The notes beneath the pieces are model-generated. The model did no database searches. It had not been told where the DNA came from and saw only the letters and a program-made list of their open reading frames with translations. Made by a program: the position numbers and the translations under genes. DNA of 64,000 nucleotides from NCBI RefSeq assembly GCF_013414195.1, contig NZ_JAATTV010000003.1, forward strand, positions 186,001 to 250,000, written 5' to 3'. The stretch's first letter is position 1; each line of letters begins with the position of its first letter. The DNA comes from Psychrobacter sp. BI730. Its GTDB lineage: Bacteria > Pseudomonadota > Gammaproteobacteria > Pseudomonadales > Moraxellaceae. This document shows, piece after piece, positions 8,292 to 17,612 of the stretch.

Positions 8292-9469
8292 TGAATATCA
8301 AATATACTCAGGACGGCTTTTCTTTAATAGAACTAATGATCTCTCTTACCTTAGGTCTTTTAATCTCAGCAGCGGTCATGCAAATTTATTTGACAAGCGT
8401 TAAAACCAGTAGCGTACAGGCTGGCGGTACAGATATATTAGAAGCGAGTATTTTTGGTATTCAAAATATAGAAAAGAGTATAAGGCTCAGTAATTTAGGT
8501 ATGGCGGATACTAACAATCCTTTCACTCCTACGGCAGGTCTGGTTATGACCAGTGACAGTAGTTTGGTTAGTACTACCCAGACAGACAAATCTAAGAATA
8601 ATATGAATGGTATTAAAATGGGAGGAACCAAGTCGAGCGCTGGTGCTGAAGAGATTACAGCTGGCTATCTAACCAGAAGTGGAAACCAAAGCACAAGTAG
8701 CGTTAACAACGCTTGGAAAGCAGGGAACAGTAACATTACAGACTTAAAAAGCTCCCAACTCACTATACAGTACGAAGCACCGCAGAATATGTACGACTGT
8801 GAAGGCTCCTTAGTTCGGGGACCTGTAGAAATAGATCGGGATGGACGTTTGACGATGATACCAGGACAGGTTGTTATTGAAAGGTATTTTCTTAACGAAG
8901 TTACTCAGAGTAATAAGTCTAATTATGAATCAAATATAAAAAGTTATGAGCTACGTTGTGACGCTGGACGTTATATCAAAGAAGACTTGAGTACAGCAGA
9001 ACTTGCAGCACAAGAAATCAGTGGTAAGGACAGTACTAAATTAGTGGCTACTCGGAATATAAGAGATTTTGGGGATGCTGGAGAAGTCGTTATTCCAAGA
9101 GTTGATTATTTTGGTGTCTTGCTAGGAGTAGAGGTTGTCGCTACCAGTCCAACTAATACTTCGGTTAGTTTAAGGTATTTTACTCCTGAACAATATATGA
9201 GTTTTTTGAAAACTGTTCAACAGGCAGAATCTTCAGCTAGTACGTCTACTATAACGACGACAGATATTATATCTGCAAAACTGTCTGTTTTAGTACGAGC
9301 TGATCGCCCCATTACAGGGGAGAGTGGAGCATCTAGTTTTATAGTATTTGGAGAAAAAAGAGATTTGTCTTCAGATACTTCCAGCGCTTTTATTCGCAGA
9401 GTATATGAGTCGAATATTATGTTGAGAAACTCAAGAGCTGTTAAAGAAAGCTCTATACCCAGTATCTAG
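8291..9469 (+). CDS. pilW: Type IV pilus minor pilin PilW
   Basis: 392 residues, larger than most pilins, as expected for PilW. The prepilin site is QDG^FSLIELMISLTLGLLISAAVMQIYL. The globular domain includes a DCEGSLVRG stretch and an R-rich VIPRVDYFGVLLGV segment common in PilW proteins. The start is fixed by the TAATG overlap with pilV and a GGAG upstream. It works with PilV, PilX and PilY1 in the initiating tip complex. Confidence 0.88.
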   Translation: MNIKYTQDGFSLIELMISLTLGLLISAAVMQIYLTSVKTSSVQAGGTDILEASIFGIQNIEKSIRLSNLGMADTNNPFTPTAGLVMTSDSSLVSTTQTDKSKNNMNGIKMGGTKSSAGAEEITAGYLTRSGNQSTSSVNNAWKAGNSNITDLKSSQLTIQYEAPQNMYDCEGSLVRGPVEIDRDGRLTMIPGQVVIERYFLNEVTQSNKSNYESNIKSYELRCDAGRYIKEDLSTAELAAQEISGKDSTKLVATRNIRDFGDAGEVVIPRVDYFGVLLGVEVVATSPTNTSVSLRYFTPEQYMSFLKTVQQAESSASTSTITTTDIISAKLSVLVRADRPITGESGASSFIVFGEKRDLSSDTSSAFIRRVYESNIMLRNSRAVKESSIPSI

Positions 9470-9509
9470 TTGATGAAGCGGATAATCTGACTGAAAGAGG
9501 ATAAATGAG

Positions 9510-10370
9510 ATGACTAGACAATCACAGGAAGGCGTTACTCTTATCGTAGTATTGATGTTTTTAATGCTCATTACTTTAGTGGGTATTATTGCGGTTAAGA
9601 GAAGTACAACAGATTTAAAAGTAGCCACTGCTGATCAAATAGACACGTTTTTATTAAACTCTTCAGATAGCGCAAATAAGCGTATTGAGAAAATATTTGA
9701 TAACGATACAGATCAAGATTATGTAGATGCAGTGATAGAAGGGACGGGAATGTTTGGCTATTATCTTTCTCAAGCAGGTAGTACAAATCGCGATGATCAA
9801 TATATTTTTTGTTATAACGCACGACTAAATAGCTTTGCTAAATTGAATCAAGCCAGCATCGTAAAACCTAATGGGGGTACGGTGATGACAACGGGTAGTG
9901 GATACTGTGATATATCAAAGACAGAAAGCTACTCTAGTGCTCGTAGTAACTCAGTAACGCAAATTAATATTACTCGCCCATCGCGTGTAGTTGTAGGACA
10001 AGGGGGCTTTAAATCAGTAACACAAGGATCTGGTATACAAGCTAATGAGCCAAGCAATGAGTCTGCTGTCTTTAATATTCGTTCTACTTCTATATTACCT
10101 AGTCTATCGAATGCTAGTAAGGAAGACATAAACGACTGTCTTAAAAAACCTATTGACCCTAATGATGGTAGCACTGAATCACTGGATGAATGTATGAAAG
10201 ACGAGGGGGTTGCGACCAAAACATTGGTACAGCAAGCTTATGTCAAAAACGTCGTGGACAATACGGTTTGTTATGGGTTTGGTGTAGGAGACGGTAAAAT
10301 AGATGAAGATTGTCAGAAACTGGTTGGCATTGATGTCAATGGTAACCGTAAGACAGCCGCTAACAATTAA
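9510..10370 (+). CDS. pilX: Type IV pilus minor pilin PilX
   Basis: 286 residues. The leader MTRQSQEG^VTLIVVLMFLMLITLVG lacks Glu at +5, a PilX/GspK-like trait that suits a pilin placed at the tip. AGAGG lies nine bases upstream of the ATG. The globular region carries several cysteines and a C-terminal CYGFGVGDGKIDEDCQ stretch. It lies between pilW and pilY1 as in Pseudomonas and Acinetobacter operons. Confidence 0.88.
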   Translation: MTRQSQEGVTLIVVLMFLMLITLVGIIAVKRSTTDLKVATADQIDTFLLNSSDSANKRIEKIFDNDTDQDYVDAVIEGTGMFGYYLSQAGSTNRDDQYIFCYNARLNSFAKLNQASIVKPNGGTVMTTGSGYCDISKTESYSSARSNSVTQINITRPSRVVVGQGGFKSVTQGSGIQANEPSNESAVFNIRSTSILPSLSNASKEDINDCLKKPIDPNDGSTESLDECMKDEGVATKTLVQQAYVKNVVDNTVCYGFGVGDGKIDEDCQKLVGIDVNGNRKTAANN

Positions 10371-10434
10371 TTGATAGATAAACAAGGCCTCCATTAGTCC
10401 TTTTAACAGTTGTAGTTAAATAAGAGTACTCATC

Positions 10435-13400
10435 ATGATTTTAAAAAAGCTCATACCTAATCAGTTACGATATTCTAAGCTTAGCCAGACTGTTAAGCCT
10501 TTATGCTATGCCGTTGCACTCTCTATGGTGGCCTTACCCGTTAATGCGGGTAGGAACGATCTGGGTGATTTGGAAATATATAAAGCAGCAGAATCAGGTG
10601 GTGCTGTACTAACGCTAATGCTCGATACTTCGGGATCTATGGGTACGAAGGATTTCGGTGGTCGTCAATCTAGATTAACTATATTAAAAAATGCCTTGAC
10701 TGAACTCTTTGAAAAAAAAGATGCGTCCGGTAATTATACATTATCAAGTAACAATATTATCGGTTTGGGTCAGTACTCTGTTGATAAAACAGGTGATAAT
10801 AATGTTGATGACAAAGCAGGTAGCATTCTTGTACCAGCGCGTAAACTGGATGAGACTCAACGTACTTTACTGATTAATGCTCTAAAGGGTTTTAAGGCAG
10901 ATGGTTTTACACCAGCTGCCAACGCTTATGCGGAAGCAGGTGCCTATATGATGGGTACAACAACAGTGTCGGCAACGAACCAAACGGCATTTAAAGTTCT
11001 TGGAAGAATAACCAAAAATAGTAGTGGAAACTTTGTTTTAGAAAAGTGTGTCAATAATGCTGCGACTGCTAGTACTTTGACCTCTCAAAGCACCACGAAA
11101 ACTATTCAAATATTAGACTGTAAATCCGGTAGGTATAATCAGGTTCCAGCTATTGGACTAACTAATAGTCTAACTGGTAATGATGAGATAGCTAAAAACG
11201 TACTAGTAGGAGTAGATGACTTTTGGACAGAAAACTCAAACACACGTTACTATCTTAAAAAAAATCAGAAAGTGTTAAATGATACTGATCAAAGTGGTTA
11301 CACGACTTCAGTTGAAGACTCTAAAGATCAGAACAATGATTACCTGACTTATAACGCACCAGTTTCTGATTCACAGTGTAGCGGCTACGGTATTTACTTT
11401 TTGACAGATGGTGAGCCTAATAGAAGTTCAAATAGTATTGCTTCTGGTTTGATGAATCTAAGTCTGACTGGTAATAGCAGCCCTCTAAGTATTAGTGATA
11501 AATGCTCGGGAGACTTACCTAATGGTAGCTGGGGTTCTGAGGGAGCTTGGTCATGCATGGGTGATTATTCTAAGAAATTACGAGATGTGACTAACCCTTC
11601 CAAACGCTCAATACTAACCGCCACTGTTGGGTTTGGTAAAGAATTTGCTGGTATTAAGACTTCGGTAGATGGCGCTGGTAAGACGGTATATCATTGTGAT
11701 GAGTCAGCATCATCATCATATAAACCTTCTCAAGATGCTAAAAACCTGTGTGAGTTAGGTAGTGAGGCCTATGGTGGCGGTGGTTTTTACTACACGACAG
11801 ATGCAGATAGCCTTGCAGCCAGCGTGACAAGCTTCACTGCTAAACTAACTCAGGTTATTGAAACTGCCCCTTCAGGCACCATTACGATTCCCAATGATCC
11901 ATTAAGCTCTACTAATCTGCAGCCATTTGCTTATTTACCTATGCTCGAGCCAAAAGTAGCTGGTTCTCAGTATGTATGGCCTGGAAATTTAAAGAAATAC
12001 AATGTCTATCAAGGTACGCTATATGGTAAATCTACTTTCCCATTTAGTGAGTCTAGTAGATTATATGATGATGATGATGGTGATGATTTTCCAGATGATT
12101 TAAGCACAAGTACTCAAGATCTGTGGAGTACCATAGATTACAAAAATGATAAAGGTGAAAGTGCGAATAATTCGATCTATGCAGGTGGCGCTTATGCACG
12201 TTTAAAGGCGCCGACTGCCGGAACTAACGCTAATAGTACTCGCAATGTGTATGTTGAGAGTGGTACAGGTAGTAATGCCAAGTTAGTAAATATTAAAGTG
12301 ACAAATGGTACTGTGATTGGGTTTGATCAATTGGATTCAGATTATGGTGTAGCAGAAAAGTTGTATCTACTATCCTTTTTGGGATACAGCGTGTCCACAG
12401 ATGCTGCAGCAACTATTACTGCTTTAAATACAGCCGCCGAACAAACAACAGCATTTAATGACATAGTAAAAAATCCACCAACTCAAGAGGTGAAGGTATT
12501 AGGAGGAGTCGTTCATTCAAAGCCAAGACAAGTGTCGTATGGTGCAGACTTTACAACTGATGGTGAGATATCTAACGATGAGAAAGATCGTGATGACTAT
12601 ATTATGTTTGGTTCCATGGATGGTGCATTACACTTAGTATCAGCAGAAAAAGGCGAGGAAACTTTTGCTTTTATTCCTAAAACTATTATCAAGAAGCAAC
12701 TAAAAGCGCTGAAAGCCGACAGTGAAGGCTCTGTAGGCAGAACAGTATTCGGCGTTGACGCACCATGGACGAGTAGTTCAGTGCTAGAGTATGACTTTTC
12801 AGGAACCACCAAAAAAGTAAAAGCGACGTCAGTAAAAGCTTATGGTGGCCTAAGAATGGGTGGTAAAGGCATATACGGCTTAGATCTCACTACAAAGGAC
12901 AAACCAACCTTCTTATTCTCTAAAAATACGACTGATACTGGTTTCTCCCGTCTAGGTCAAGTGTGGAGTGAGCCTACGGCTGCAAAAATCAGAGTGAAAA
13001 ACGGAACAAAATACGAATCTAAGGATGTGATCATCGTTGCTGGTGGTTATGATACTTGCTATGAAAACCCAAGCTTCCAACTACAATCTAGTGGTGACAA
13101 CACAAGTTGCGATAAAAAAACTCAGGCAGAAGGTAATGTGGTTTATATATTAGATGCCAGTGATGGCAGCATTATCTCATCTATATCAGGTAGCGATAGT
13201 GGTACGAACCACACTAAAGTCGATAGTATGAAGCATAGTGTGGTAGCTGGAGTTACTGCCTTAGATCGTGACGATGACGGCAATGTTGATCATCTGTATT
13301 ATGCGGATCTAGGTGGGAGTGTGTACCGCGTTGATCTAAACTCAGGTGCGACGAATGCTAGTTTAGTAAAAAGAGTAGTTAGAGTGCTCAATGCTAGCTC

Positions 13401-14352
13401 TGGGCAGACACTACCATATCGGTTCTACGAGAGACCCATTGTCAGTTTCTACACCAGTCCCTATCAAGAAATATTTGCTTCGGTAACCATTGCATCAGGA
13501 GATCGCAGTACGCCGCTTTCTATGCTGAGAGATACTGATAACCCTAACTATTTATTTAATCTTTTTGATTATGATATCGCTCAACCTAGTATTTTTAGCT
13601 ATACAGCTGATAGTTTGACGACTACAGATAAAACAATTGATGATTTAGTTAACCTACCATTTAATGAAAATGATGCTTTGAAAGATATAACTAATCGTAA
13701 AACGCTGTTACAGACGATAGCGAAAGGAGCCTATGACGATGATGAGAAACGTTATATCTACGATTATGCAGGCTGGCGTTATCCACTAACCTATTTTGAT
13801 GGGTATAGCGGTGTAGAGGGAGTAAAGTCTGTAGGAGAACCTTTAGCATATGGCAATAGATTATATACAACTGTCTATAGTCCAGAAATGGTTTATGATC
13901 AGACAAATAACTGTTCTGCTAGAGTAGTAGGCGGCTCAGAACGACAAGTATATTGTATGCCTTATGGAGTATGCGATGATACTGAATCGCTTGATGGAAC
14001 AGCTGGATATACTCGGGCTGGTAAAGGAATACAAGAACTGACATTAGGTGCTTATAGTAAAGACCAGCGTAATGTCAAAATGCTGATCGGTCCACAGTCA
14101 CTGGCTGACCAAGTTAAAATTGCTAATCGGAATAACAATAATGTTGGTTCAGGGGGATTAAATCAAACCGATGAGGCTGGCTTGCAAGTAACAAACAACA
14201 CTATTGTGAATGATGGTACAACTGGTAGTGGTGGTAAGTCTGATAATGTAGTCGCTACAAACGGTAAGGCCACAAGCGACAGTAATCTTGGGTATGAAAA
14301 ATATAAATTCATACCGAAAAGATGGTATGAGCTTTATGAAGAGGAACAATAG
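10435..14352 (+). CDS. pilY1: Type IV pilus tip adhesin PilY1
   Basis: 1305 residues. PilY1 is a large calcium-responsive tip protein involved in adhesion, surface sensing and control of pilus retraction. A signal peptide ends near VNAG. A von Willebrand A domain follows with an intact MIDAS motif (D64-T-S-G-S68). An acidic DDDDGDDFPDD loop lies near residue 543. The C-terminal half is the PilY-type beta-propeller, with the calcium-binding signature DRDDDGNVDHLYYADLGG near residues 943-960. The last gene before pilE overlaps closely: the pilE GTG begins two bases after this stop. Its many cysteines link it functionally to the Dsb genes in this window. Confidence 0.95.
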   Translation: MILKKLIPNQLRYSKLSQTVKPLCYAVALSMVALPVNAGRNDLGDLEIYKAAESGGAVLTLMLDTSGSMGTKDFGGRQSRLTILKNALTELFEKKDASGNYTLSSNNIIGLGQYSVDKTGDNNVDDKAGSILVPARKLDETQRTLLINALKGFKADGFTPAANAYAEAGAYMMGTTTVSATNQTAFKVLGRITKNSSGNFVLEKCVNNAATASTLTSQSTTKTIQILDCKSGRYNQVPAIGLTNSLTGNDEIAKNVLVGVDDFWTENSNTRYYLKKNQKVLNDTDQSGYTTSVEDSKDQNNDYLTYNAPVSDSQCSGYGIYFLTDGEPNRSSNSIASGLMNLSLTGNSSPLSISDKCSGDLPNGSWGSEGAWSCMGDYSKKLRDVTNPSKRSILTATVGFGKEFAGIKTSVDGAGKTVYHCDESASSSYKPSQDAKNLCELGSEAYGGGGFYYTTDADSLAASVTSFTAKLTQVIETAPSGTITIPNDPLSSTNLQPFAYLPMLEPKVAGSQYVWPGNLKKYNVYQGTLYGKSTFPFSESSRLYDDDDGDDFPDDLSTSTQDLWSTIDYKNDKGESANNSIYAGGAYARLKAPTAGTNANSTRNVYVESGTGSNAKLVNIKVTNGTVIGFDQLDSDYGVAEKLYLLSFLGYSVSTDAAATITALNTAAEQTTAFNDIVKNPPTQEVKVLGGVVHSKPRQVSYGADFTTDGEISNDEKDRDDYIMFGSMDGALHLVSAEKGEETFAFIPKTIIKKQLKALKADSEGSVGRTVFGVDAPWTSSSVLEYDFSGTTKKVKATSVKAYGGLRMGGKGIYGLDLTTKDKPTFLFSKNTTDTGFSRLGQVWSEPTAAKIRVKNGTKYESKDVIIVAGGYDTCYENPSFQLQSSGDNTSCDKKTQAEGNVVYILDASDGSIISSISGSDSGTNHTKVDSMKHSVVAGVTALDRDDDGNVDHLYYADLGGSVYRVDLNSGATNASLVKRVVRVLNASSGQTLPYRFYERPIVSFYTSPYQEIFASVTIASGDRSTPLSMLRDTDNPNYLFNLFDYDIAQPSIFSYTADSLTTTDKTIDDLVNLPFNENDALKDITNRKTLLQTIAKGAYDDDEKRYIYDYAGWRYPLTYFDGYSGVEGVKSVGEPLAYGNRLYTTVYSPEMVYDQTNNCSARVVGGSERQVYCMPYGVCDDTESLDGTAGYTRAGKGIQELTLGAYSKDQRNVKMLIGPQSLADQVKIANRNNNNVGSGGLNQTDEAGLQVTNNTIVNDGTTGSGGKSDNVVATNGKATSDSNLGYEKYKFIPKRWYELYEEEQ

Positions 14353-14353
14353 A

Positions 14354-14926
14354 GTGCATGCTTCAGCTAAGAGCCACGGTAATAACCCGAAGCTTCAATC
14401 ATCAGGTTTTACTTTAATAGAGTTGATGATTGTCGTAGTTATTGTTGCCATACTAGCTGCTATTGCGATCCCAAGCTATCGTCAATATGCGATTATGAAT
14501 GCTGAACGTGATGTACAAGCTAAAATGCTGCAGTTAGAGATACAATTAGAGCGATGGCGGGCAACAGCGCTAACTTATAAAGGTTTTAGACCAAAAGTAG
14601 TTAGCAGTAGTAGCGCAGCGACGTACGCCTATGATGCTAATAACACGACTATTTATGTTCCTCAAGGTAGTGATTCAACCAATTATCATTATCAGATTAC
14701 ATTAGTGGATGGTGCCAATACTGCTAGCTCATTAGTACCAGCTACTACGACAGGTATTGACAATACAACTGGTAGAAGCTGGAAGATGTTAGCTGAACCA
14801 AGAGGTTCGGGGATTACAGAATATGCTAGCTATTTTATGATATCTAGCACAGGTTTAAGCTGTCAAAATAAAAATAAAGTGAAAATAGGAGATAGTGATT
14901 GTGGTACGGGCCAAGGAGAGTGGTGA
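14354..14926 (+). CDS. pilE: Type IV pilus minor pilin PilE (first copy)
   Basis: 190 residues from GTG 14354, which sits two bases after the pilY1 stop with GAGG at 14341-14344 at good spacing. ATG 14336 and ATG 14327, both inside pilY1, are alternatives. The prepilin site is QSSG^[28 protein letters not shown]. The C-terminal pair of cysteines is in LSCQNK and [10 protein letters not shown]. PilE is the minor pilin that joins the tip complex to the major pilin fibre. The TGATG overlap with the next gene shows translational coupling. Confidence 0.85.
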   Translation: MHASAKSHGNNPKLQSSGFTLIELMIVVVIVAILAAIAIPSYRQYAIMNAERDVQAKMLQLEIQLERWRATALTYKGFRPKVVSSSSAATYAYDANNTTIYVPQGSDSTNYHYQITLVDGANTASSLVPATTTGIDNTTGRSWKMLAEPRGSGITEYASYFMISSTGLSCQNKNKVKIGDSDCGTGQGEW

Positions 14927-15378
14927 TGCAGATTGATTCGAACACGACAGTCACCGTCTTTAAGAAGCAGTCTGGTTTTACATTGATCGAACTAATGATC
15001 GTCATTGCTATTATTGGAATTCTAGCTGCGATTGCTTATCCAAGCTATCAGCAATATGTTATCAAGACTAAGCGTACCGATATGATGAGCGAGATGCATA
15101 ATATTGCGTCTGAAGTCCAGAGTCGTAAATTGGCGCAAGGTGCGTATAGCAACGCTCTGATTGCAGGGTTAAGCGGTGACTATCCCAAGCAAGGTGATGC
15201 TCTATATACAGTCAGCTTTACTCCTAATCCGATCACTTCGGAATGGAGTATTATAGCTACGCCTAAGAATGGTAGTCAACTGGCGAATGATGGTACATTG
15301 AGTTTGAATTTTCAAGGCATAAAATGTCGTGGAGATAATCCGAACAATAAATGCGGAACAGGTGATGAATGGAGATGA
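14926..15378 (+). CDS. pilE: Type IV pilus minor pilin PilE (second copy)
   Basis: 150 residues. The ATG is fixed by AAGGAG at 14913-14918 and the TGATG overlap with the first pilE. The prepilin site is KQSG^[28 protein letters not shown]; the [20 protein letters not shown] helix and the C-terminal IKCRGD...KCGTGDEW cysteine pair match PilE. Both copies end in the same C..CGTG..EW pattern, so they look like an ancient tandem duplication, though their middles have diverged. This is the last gene of the minor pilin operon. Confidence 0.85.
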   Translation: MQIDSNTTVTVFKKQSGFTLIELMIVIAIIGILAAIAYPSYQQYVIKTKRTDMMSEMHNIASEVQSRKLAQGAYSNALIAGLSGDYPKQGDALYTVSFTPNPITSEWSIIATPKNGSQLANDGTLSLNFQGIKCRGDNPNNKCGTGDEWR

Positions 15379-15591
15379 TTTCCAGTGACATACTTTATAT
15401 ATAGCTGACAAAAAATGTCAGCTAAGATTGCATTAAATAATGACAAGTTACATAAACTGACATTTTTTAGTAAATTGGTATTAATTTTTACATAGATATT
15501 TATTAATCATTGAGAATAAAAGCAACTATATAGCAGAAGCACCAATAAAAGACATATTTTTTATGGTTACAATTAGAGTAATAGTGACAAG
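15379..15591. promoter_or_regulatory. Repeated TGACA/TGTCA sites upstream of the pilA sigma-54 promoter
   Basis: TGACA occurs at 15386, 15406, 15441, 15458 and 15585, and TGTCA at 15416. The copies at 15406 and 15416 lie in a perfect inverted repeat (15403-15410 with 15416-15423, five-A loop), and the nine-base TGACAAGTT occurs at 15441 and again at 15585. A cluster of short repeats just upstream of a sigma-54 promoter is what an enhancer-binding protein such as PilR would need. That PilR is the binder is inference. The inverted repeat lacks a T run, so it is a poor terminator for pilE. Confidence 0.5.
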
Positions 15592-15609
15592 TTGGCACGC
15601 TACCTGCAA
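15592..15609 (+). promoter_or_regulatory. Sigma-54 (-24/-12) promoter of pilA
   Basis: TTGGCACGCTACCTGCAA has GG and GC elements exactly ten bases apart and matches the RpoN consensus TTGGCAC-N5-TTGCA at all but one or two positions. Transcription would begin near 15619, giving a leader of about 130 bases before the pilA ATG. RpoN/PilR control of pilA is well known in Pseudomonas and relatives. Confidence 0.88.
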
Positions 15610-15749
15610 CAATACTATCAAGAAGGTTAGATGAGTAAATCAAAGAACTACTCAAACTAACAAACTCTATATTTAAAATAGATAGCAGATAGTGATGCCT
15701 AATAACGTATCAACCGATTTGTTATCACCTTACTCTAAAGGATGTGTCT

Positions 15750-16202
15750 ATGAATGCTCAAAAAGGTTTTACCTTAATCGAACTAATGATCGTTGTTGCT
15801 ATTATCGGTATCCTAGCTGCGATCGCTATTCCTCAGTATCAGAACTATATTGCTAAGTCACAAGTAAGCCGTGCAATGGGTGAGACTTCTTCAGTTAAAA
15901 CCGCAGTTGAAACCTGTCTAAATGAAGGGAAAGGGGCTGCAGGTGCTTGTCCACTAGGAATTACGACTTCTAATATTCAAGCCACTACAGTAGCTGGATC
16001 GGCACCAAAAGCTGATGGTACTAATGCTGCTGAACTCACAGAAACCACAGCAATTGTAGCTACGTTTGGTACTGGTGCAGCTAAAACGTTACAAGAAACA
16101 GGTAAAAATTCTGTAACTTGGACACGTGATGCCACTGGTTCATGGAAATGTAATTCTACAGTACAAGCTAAATATGCTCCAGCAGGCTGTTCAGCTACCT
16201 AA
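15750..16202 (+). CDS. pilA: Type IV pilus major pilin PilA
   Basis: 150 residues. AAGGA at 15738-15742 sets the start at ATG 15750 rather than GTG 15744. The short leader MNAQKG^[32 protein letters not shown] is that of a type IVa major pilin. Four cysteines (C56, C67, C134, C147) can form a small loop and the C-terminal D-region loop ending PAGCSAT. It sits behind a sigma-54 promoter, as expected for the abundant fibre subunit. The stop overlaps the start of the oligosaccharyltransferase gene (TAATG), so pilin and its probable glycosylation enzyme are translationally coupled. The mature protein ends in Thr, not the terminal Ser used by the Pseudomonas PilO/TfpO system. Confidence 0.93.
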   Translation: MNAQKGFTLIELMIVVAIIGILAAIAIPQYQNYIAKSQVSRAMGETSSVKTAVETCLNEGKGAAGACPLGITTSNIQATTVAGSAPKADGTNAAELTETTAIVATFGTGAAKTLQETGKNSVTWTRDATGSWKCNSTVQAKYAPAGCSAT

Positions 16203-17497
16203 TGTCCACCATTGTTAAAAGATTAAAAAATAAAGAGCTATTTATAGCTCTTTATTTTTTGCTGTTTATTCTAGGTTTTACTATTGGTATAACGCCTAAA
16301 TTCTATAATGAGTTTAGAATACTGCAAGTTACGTTATTACTTAACTTTGGTTTACATAATATTATTCATAAACATGGCTATATCTCAAGAGCAGAGCTGC
16401 TGTTTTTCGTATATATAGGTATAGCCAGTCTATTTTGGCAGAACTACGAGTTTATAGTCATCGACTTATTACTCGCATATCTATTATATAAAACCTTTTT
16501 TCTACTCAAATATAATGAACTTGCGACCAAGGTTATTGTATTTTTTAGCTTACTTATCTTTCCTTTACTCCCTTTATCTGTCTTCGACTACATAAGCACT
16601 GGTACTTATTATCCTATTTGGCATCCCATGCCGTGGAATATTAGGATCTATGACAGCTATTTACTCATAGTGTCTATTTTTGCCGTTTGGTTTTATATCA
16701 CAGAAACTAAGTATAAAAAGATTTATCTACTATTTCTGTTACTAGCTTTTTTCTCTGTTTTATTAAATGGTGGTCGTTCAGCGACATTGGCTTATACGGT
16801 ATTTATTGCCGTTATCGTAGTCTTTAATCGTATCGTGCGTTGGCAAATACTTGCGACGTATGCTATAGCTTGGTTGGCTTATATTTCTATCAGTTATTTA
16901 GCAATATCTAATTTATCTATGGCATCACCTATTGGATTGCAAATAGCTAGAACCACCACTAGCCTACGCTATGATTTGTGGATGAATGCGATTGAGTGTT
17001 GGATCCAAAGTCCACTTGTGGGCTGCGGTTTTTACCAATTATACCGCTATGAGAATTTGGGCGCCCATCCGCATAACTTGCTTCTACAGATATTGACTGA
17101 GACCGGCTTGATAGGCTTTGGTTTTTTATTAGCTATTGTAGTAACTATCCTCAAACATATAGATTGGCAGCTAAAGCGCAGCTACTTTGTGATTGCTGCT
17201 CTGTTAGCGATAGGTGTAGATACTTCATTATCAGGGACGCATATATACCCGATAACGCAAATGGCACTACTATGGCTATTGGTATTTTTACTAAAAAATC
17301 CTGTATTTCAGCATGCTGCTTATTTTAATCGAGTACCATATATTACCTCAGTAACTGATATGGTAGTTTCTATTGTAGTTTATTTCAGTTTGACAGTTAT
17401 TTTTATATATCTATTTCTAAATACGAGTGTACTTTTTGACTCGCTAATGCTGGCGACCCCACCACGTTTTTGGGAGTACGGATATCAATTGTTCTAA
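16202..17497 (+). CDS. tfpO: Pilin O-oligosaccharyltransferase, TfpO/Wzy_C-like
   Basis: 431 residues, roughly ten to twelve transmembrane segments. A large periplasmic loop holds the Wzy_C-type motif GAHPHNLLLQILTETGLIG near residues 287-305, and RTTTSLRYDLWMNAIECW precedes it. These are features of the O-antigen ligase/polymerase superfamily, which includes PilO/TfpO and PglL. The stop/start overlap with pilA, as with pilO in Pseudomonas and tfpO in Acinetobacter, is the main reason for calling it a pilin ligase: it would move a lipid-linked glycan onto pilin in the periplasm. A Wzy polymerase for the downstream glycan genes is the alternative. Confidence 0.72.
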   Translation: MSTIVKRLKNKELFIALYFLLFILGFTIGITPKFYNEFRILQVTLLLNFGLHNIIHKHGYISRAELLFFVYIGIASLFWQNYEFIVIDLLLAYLLYKTFFLLKYNELATKVIVFFSLLIFPLLPLSVFDYISTGTYYPIWHPMPWNIRIYDSYLLIVSIFAVWFYITETKYKKIYLLFLLLAFFSVLLNGGRSATLAYTVFIAVIVVFNRIVRWQILATYAIAWLAYISISYLAISNLSMASPIGLQIARTTTSLRYDLWMNAIECWIQSPLVGCGFYQLYRYENLGAHPHNLLLQILTETGLIGFGFLLAIVVTILKHIDWQLKRSYFVIAALLAIGVDTSLSGTHIYPITQMALLWLLVFLLKNPVFQHAAYFNRVPYITSVTDMVVSIVVYFSLTVIFIYLFLNTSVLFDSLMLATPPRFWEYGYQLF

Positions 17498-17612
17498 TTT
17501 GTATGAGCAATGATAAATATAATTATTTATTTGCTAGAAATTTTATCACTATACCAATCTAGTGGCATACGGTATGCAGCGGTAGTAATACAACTCTATA
17601 TTGGCTATTTTT

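Noticed and set aside
15403..15423. Perfect inverted repeat after the second pilE as a terminator
   Set aside because: No T run on either strand; its TGACA/TGTCA arms fit the repeat cluster upstream of pilA better.
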